A stretch of 64,000 bases of DNA from Spirochaeta thermophila DSM 6578 (lineage in GTDB: Bacteria; Spirochaetota; Spirochaetia; Winmispirales; Winmispiraceae), in assembly GCF_000184345.1 (NCBI RefSeq), contig NC_017583.1:1612001-1676000 (forward strand), written 5' to 3'. The notes under the pieces are model-generated. The model was given only the letters and a program-made list of their open reading frames with translations, had not been told where the DNA came from and did not search any database. How positions within the stretch are numbered: the stretch's first letter is position 1; every line of letters begins with the position of its first letter. This document shows positions 61,979 to 64,000 of this stretch, piece by piece. Made by a program: the position numbers and the translations under genes.

Positions 61979-63000
61979 CTCGTCAGTTTTTTTTTAACGA
62001 ACTCGAACATGAGCGACCCTGCCGCCGCCGCCCCCGGCACCATCGCATCCTCAGGCTCCACCACCACCTCTCCCTCCTCCCGACCCTCATCCACACGCCC
62101 GTCCACCGCCGCATCGATCCTCCTCAGCACCCGCTCCTCACTCTCACCCGACCCCACCTTCACCCGGTGGAACAACGCATACCGCGCCACCGCCCTCACC
62201 AGCGAGGCATCCACCTCCTCCTGCTCGAGAAACGAGGCGAGCGCGCGGGCGGCCCTCACCATCACCAGCTCCGCCCGATGTCCCCGCGCCCCGAGCTCCG
62301 CCGCAATCCTCACCGCCTCCCGGTAGGTCTCCTCGGCCACCCTCACCCTCCCGAGACGCTCTCTCGCCGCCTTCACCTGCGAGGCCAGCACCTCCTCCTC
62401 TTCCTGCCATGCCCTGCAAAACCCCGCGGGATCCGTCTCGAACGCCAGCCTCCGCCGCACCACCTCGGCCCTCAAGTCCGGATCCTCCAGATGCCGCACC
62501 GGCACCGCAAGCCCGAACCGGTCGAGAAACTGCGGCCTCAGATCCCCCTCCTCGGGGTTCATCGACCCCACCAGCAGGAACCGCGCCGGATGCTCATAGG
62601 AGATCCCCTCCCGCTCCACGCGGTTGACCCCCGTTGCCGCCACATCGAGGAGCAGATCCACCAGGTGGTGCTCAAGGAGGTTCACCTCATCCACGTAGAG
62701 GATCCCCCGGTGTGCCGCGGCGAGCAGCCCCGGCTCGAACTCACGCACCCCCTCGGAAAGGGCCTTCTCCACGTTGAGCGATCCCACCAGTCTGTCCTCG
62801 GTGGTGTTGAGCGGGAGCTCCACCAGAGGCATCCCCGGCACGAGTGAGGCGAGGGCTCGCACAAGCGTGGTCTTTCCCGTACCCTTCTCGCCTGAGAGGA
62901 GCACACCCCCAATACCCGGATCGATGACCCCAAGGAGGAGGGCCTGCTTCGCCTCCTCTTGGCCCACGATAGCCGAAAACGGAAACACACGATCGATCAC
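61960..63000 (-). CDS. MoxR/ChlI-like AAA+ ATPase
   Basis: A 346-residue AAA+ ATPase of the Mg-chelatase subunit I family, with Walker A GEKGTGKT (residues 37-44), Walker B ILYVDEVN (100-107) and sensor-1 GSMNPEEG. It should work with the vWA protein as an ATP-driven chelatase or co-chaperone motor. The GTG start follows GGGGAG. Near its 3' end lies a run of nine A's. No large CobN/ChlH chelatase subunit is in the window, so the metal is unknown. Confidence 0.86.
   Translation of the reverse strand: MIDRVFPFSAIVGQEEAKQALLLGVIDPGIGGVLLSGEKGTGKTTLVRALASLVPGMPLVELPLNTTEDRLVGSLNVEKALSEGVREFEPGLLAAAHRGILYVDEVNLLEHHLVDLLLDVAATGVNRVEREGISYEHPARFLLVGSMNPEEGDLRPQFLDRFGLAVPVRHLEDPDLRAEVVRRRLAFETDPAGFCRAWQEEEEVLASQVKAARERLGRVRVAEETYREAVRIAAELGARGHRAELVMVRAARALASFLEQEEVDASLVRAVARYALFHRVKVGSGESEERVLRRIDAAVDGRVDEGREEGEVVVEPEDAMVPGAAAAGSLMFEFVKKKLTRWSTNR
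61987..61995 (-). other. A9 slippery run at the ATPase-vWA junction
   Basis: On the minus strand the codons GTT AAA AAA AAA near the end of the ATPase gene give nine A's. A -1 slip here avoids the ATPase stop and enters the vWA frame, reading on through the GTG annotated as its start. The fused product would be about 620 residues. Confidence 0.55.
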
Positions 63001-63011
63001 GCCACACTCCC

Positions 63012-63533
63012 CTACTCAAGGGTGGCAGGATCGACAAACACGTCTATCCACGGCGTGGAAAACGAGAAGAAGACGAAGAAGAACCCCCCGAGCACCAGGA
63101 GTGCAGTCAACAAGAGGCGGGTGCGGCCCTTCCAGGGGAGGCGCTCCAGGTCGTGCTCAAGCATGCCAGCCACGAGCCCCACTACGTAGGTGACCGCAAA
63201 GGCCCAGCTCAGCTCCACCGCGAGGCTCTCCACCTTCCCCACAAAGCCCGGAAGCACGTACCAGATGAGCACCACCACCCACGGCGCAAGCACCACGGAG
63301 AGGAAGCGTGAGGGCCAGAAACCAGGCGTCTCCCGCCTCCTGAGCGATCCTGCGGCCGCCGCTTCTATGAGTGAGGCAAAAAGGTAGGCCCAGTAGACCA
63401 TCTTCAGGTGCTCGAAGACCGACTCGTTCGTGCCGAACACCGGAACCAGCCAGCTCCATCCCGTAAGCTCATACCCAAAGTGGAGCACCCCGTAGATCCC
63501 CAGAAATACAAATGACTTGAGGAATATGTTCAT
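63012..63533 (-). CDS. integral membrane protein (DUF6512-like)
   Basis: 173 residues with about five membrane segments. The N-terminal pattern ([13 protein letters not shown], then [16 protein letters not shown]) resembles a small family of uncharacterised Firmicute and spirochaete proteins. I chose the ATG at 63533 because AGGAGAGA precedes it; a TATAAT -10 box lies at 63570-63565 on this strand. It is 11 bp upstream of the ATPase gene and probably co-transcribed with it. Confidence 0.7.
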   Translation of the reverse strand: MNIFLKSFVFLGIYGVLHFGYELTGWSWLVPVFGTNESVFEHLKMVYWAYLFASLIEAAAAGSLRRRETPGFWPSRFLSVVLAPWVVVLIWYVLPGFVGKVESLAVELSWAFAVTYVVGLVAGMLEHDLERLPWKGRTRLLLTALLVLGGFFFVFFSFSTPWIDVFVDPATLE

Positions 63534-63634
63534 GCTCTCTCCTGAACGATATGCTCTCCTCTCAATTATAGACAAAGAGCCGGCCTTAAGGCCATATCCT
63601 TGACGAGAAGGCCGGAGATCCGCACCTTTTACCC

Positions 63635-64000
63635 ATGCGATACCGTATCTTCGTCGACCTCGACGGCGTGCTCGTGGACTTCGAGAAGGGAGTGCTCGAA
63701 GCCACAGGGAAACGGGTTGACGAGCAGTCCCCTTCCGAGATGTGGGCTGTGCTCGCCCGTACACCCCACTTCTACGCCCGGCTCGACTGGCTCCCCGGCG
63801 GCCGGAAGCTTTGGCACTTCCTCCGCCCCCTCGGCCCTACCGTGCTCACCGGCCTTCCTCTCGGCAGATGGGCAGCCCCCCAGAAGCGGGAGTGGTGCCG
63901 CATCCACCTCGGCCCGGATGTGCAGGTGCTCACGTGCCTCTCACGACACAAGGCCACCACGGCACAAAAGGTGCTCCAGCCTGGTGAAATCCCTGTGCTC
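63635..64000 (+). CDS. HAD-superfamily phosphatase, 5'-nucleotidase-like (N-terminal part)
   Basis: The first 122 residues of a gene that runs off the right edge. FVDLDGVLVDF carries the HAD motif 1 aspartates (Asp8, Asp10), and TGLPLG near residue 75 fits motif 2. The spacing and WLPGG segment resemble the 5'(3')-deoxyribonucleotidase group (NT5C type). Motifs 3 and 4 lie beyond the window. No good ribosome-binding site precedes the ATG at 63635. Confidence 0.75.
   Translation, partial: MRYRIFVDLDGVLVDFEKGVLEATGKRVDEQSPSEMWAVLARTPHFYARLDWLPGGRKLWHFLRPLGPTVLTGLPLGRWAAPQKREWCRIHLGPDVQVLTCLSRHKATTAQKVLQPGEIPVL

Overview
The window is GC-rich (roughly 60% or more by eye), densely coded DNA from a bacterium with an outer membrane. 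Several signs point to a spirochaete: a P83/100-family coiled-coil protein (13574-15139), an Mla-type lipid transport set, lipoproteins, many FHA, PilZ and TPR proteins, and a PyrB-PyrI fusion of the Thermotoga/Spirochaeta type. The gene content and base composition suggest a thermophilic, plant-polysaccharide-degrading spirochaete close to Spirochaeta (Winmispira) thermophila. That name is an inference from the genes, not a database match.

Layout. 1-1088: two cyclic-nucleotide-binding proteins on the minus strand. 1226-7860: an eight-gene plus-strand operon (PHP phosphoesterase, MlaE, MlaF, MlaD, TPR lipoprotein, membrane protein, LysM-M23 endopeptidase, PEGA-like secreted protein) in which every one of the seven junctions is a 4-nt start/stop overlap. 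8008-16833: RsmJ-like methyltransferase, class A PBP, ParB-like domain protein, PyrBI, P83/100 and a beta-propeller protein. 16922-24604: an intracellular GH5 glycosidase, a histidine kinase and NtrC-type regulator pair, a sigma-54-type promoter, and a CUT1 sugar-binding protein with two permeases. 24699-26722: pncB-pncA NAD salvage.

26789-33758 is a phospho-signalling cluster: vWA-FHA protein, membrane-FHA protein, Ser/Thr kinase, PPP-type phosphatase and a small protein of unrecognised family. A divergent paralogue of that small protein is fused to an HU-type DNA-binding domain, and a further small FHA protein follows. 33804-39327: DAHP synthase, an ArsC/Spx-like protein, then nrdR and a class III ribonucleotide reductase operon. 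In this operon the glycyl-radical domain is missing from NrdD and is instead encoded by the next gene, fused to a glutaredoxin-like domain; each half carries a predicted coiled coil. nrdG and a tRNA(CAU) follow. 39365-45460: a large TPR protein and a HATPase, PilZ, STAS, PilZ, lipoprotein group.

45530-47298: an IS3-family element beside the C-terminal remnant of a type I restriction HsdR. 47440-53733: clpB, a DUF3783 protein, a glutamine amidotransferase, hisC, a PrsW-like membrane protein and a CbiM/NikM-type permease. 53915-55258: an IS256-family element inserted just upstream of an initiator tRNA. 55507-57349: lemA and two TPM-domain genes. 57381-57928: a 47-residue acidic protein and a cupin. 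58092-61016: a TRAP transporter (dctPQM). 61124-63533: a chelatase-like ATPase and vWA pair with an A9 slippery run at the junction, plus a membrane protein. 63635-64000: the start of a HAD phosphatase.

Promoters of the form TTGnnn, 17 bp, TAnnnT are easy to see in front of many transcription units. In at least five of them the -10 box lies only 5-10 bp before a start codon that lacks a clear ribosome-binding site, which suggests leaderless mRNAs. No CRISPR array, rRNA or replication origin is visible, and no stretch over 300 bp lacks a gene.
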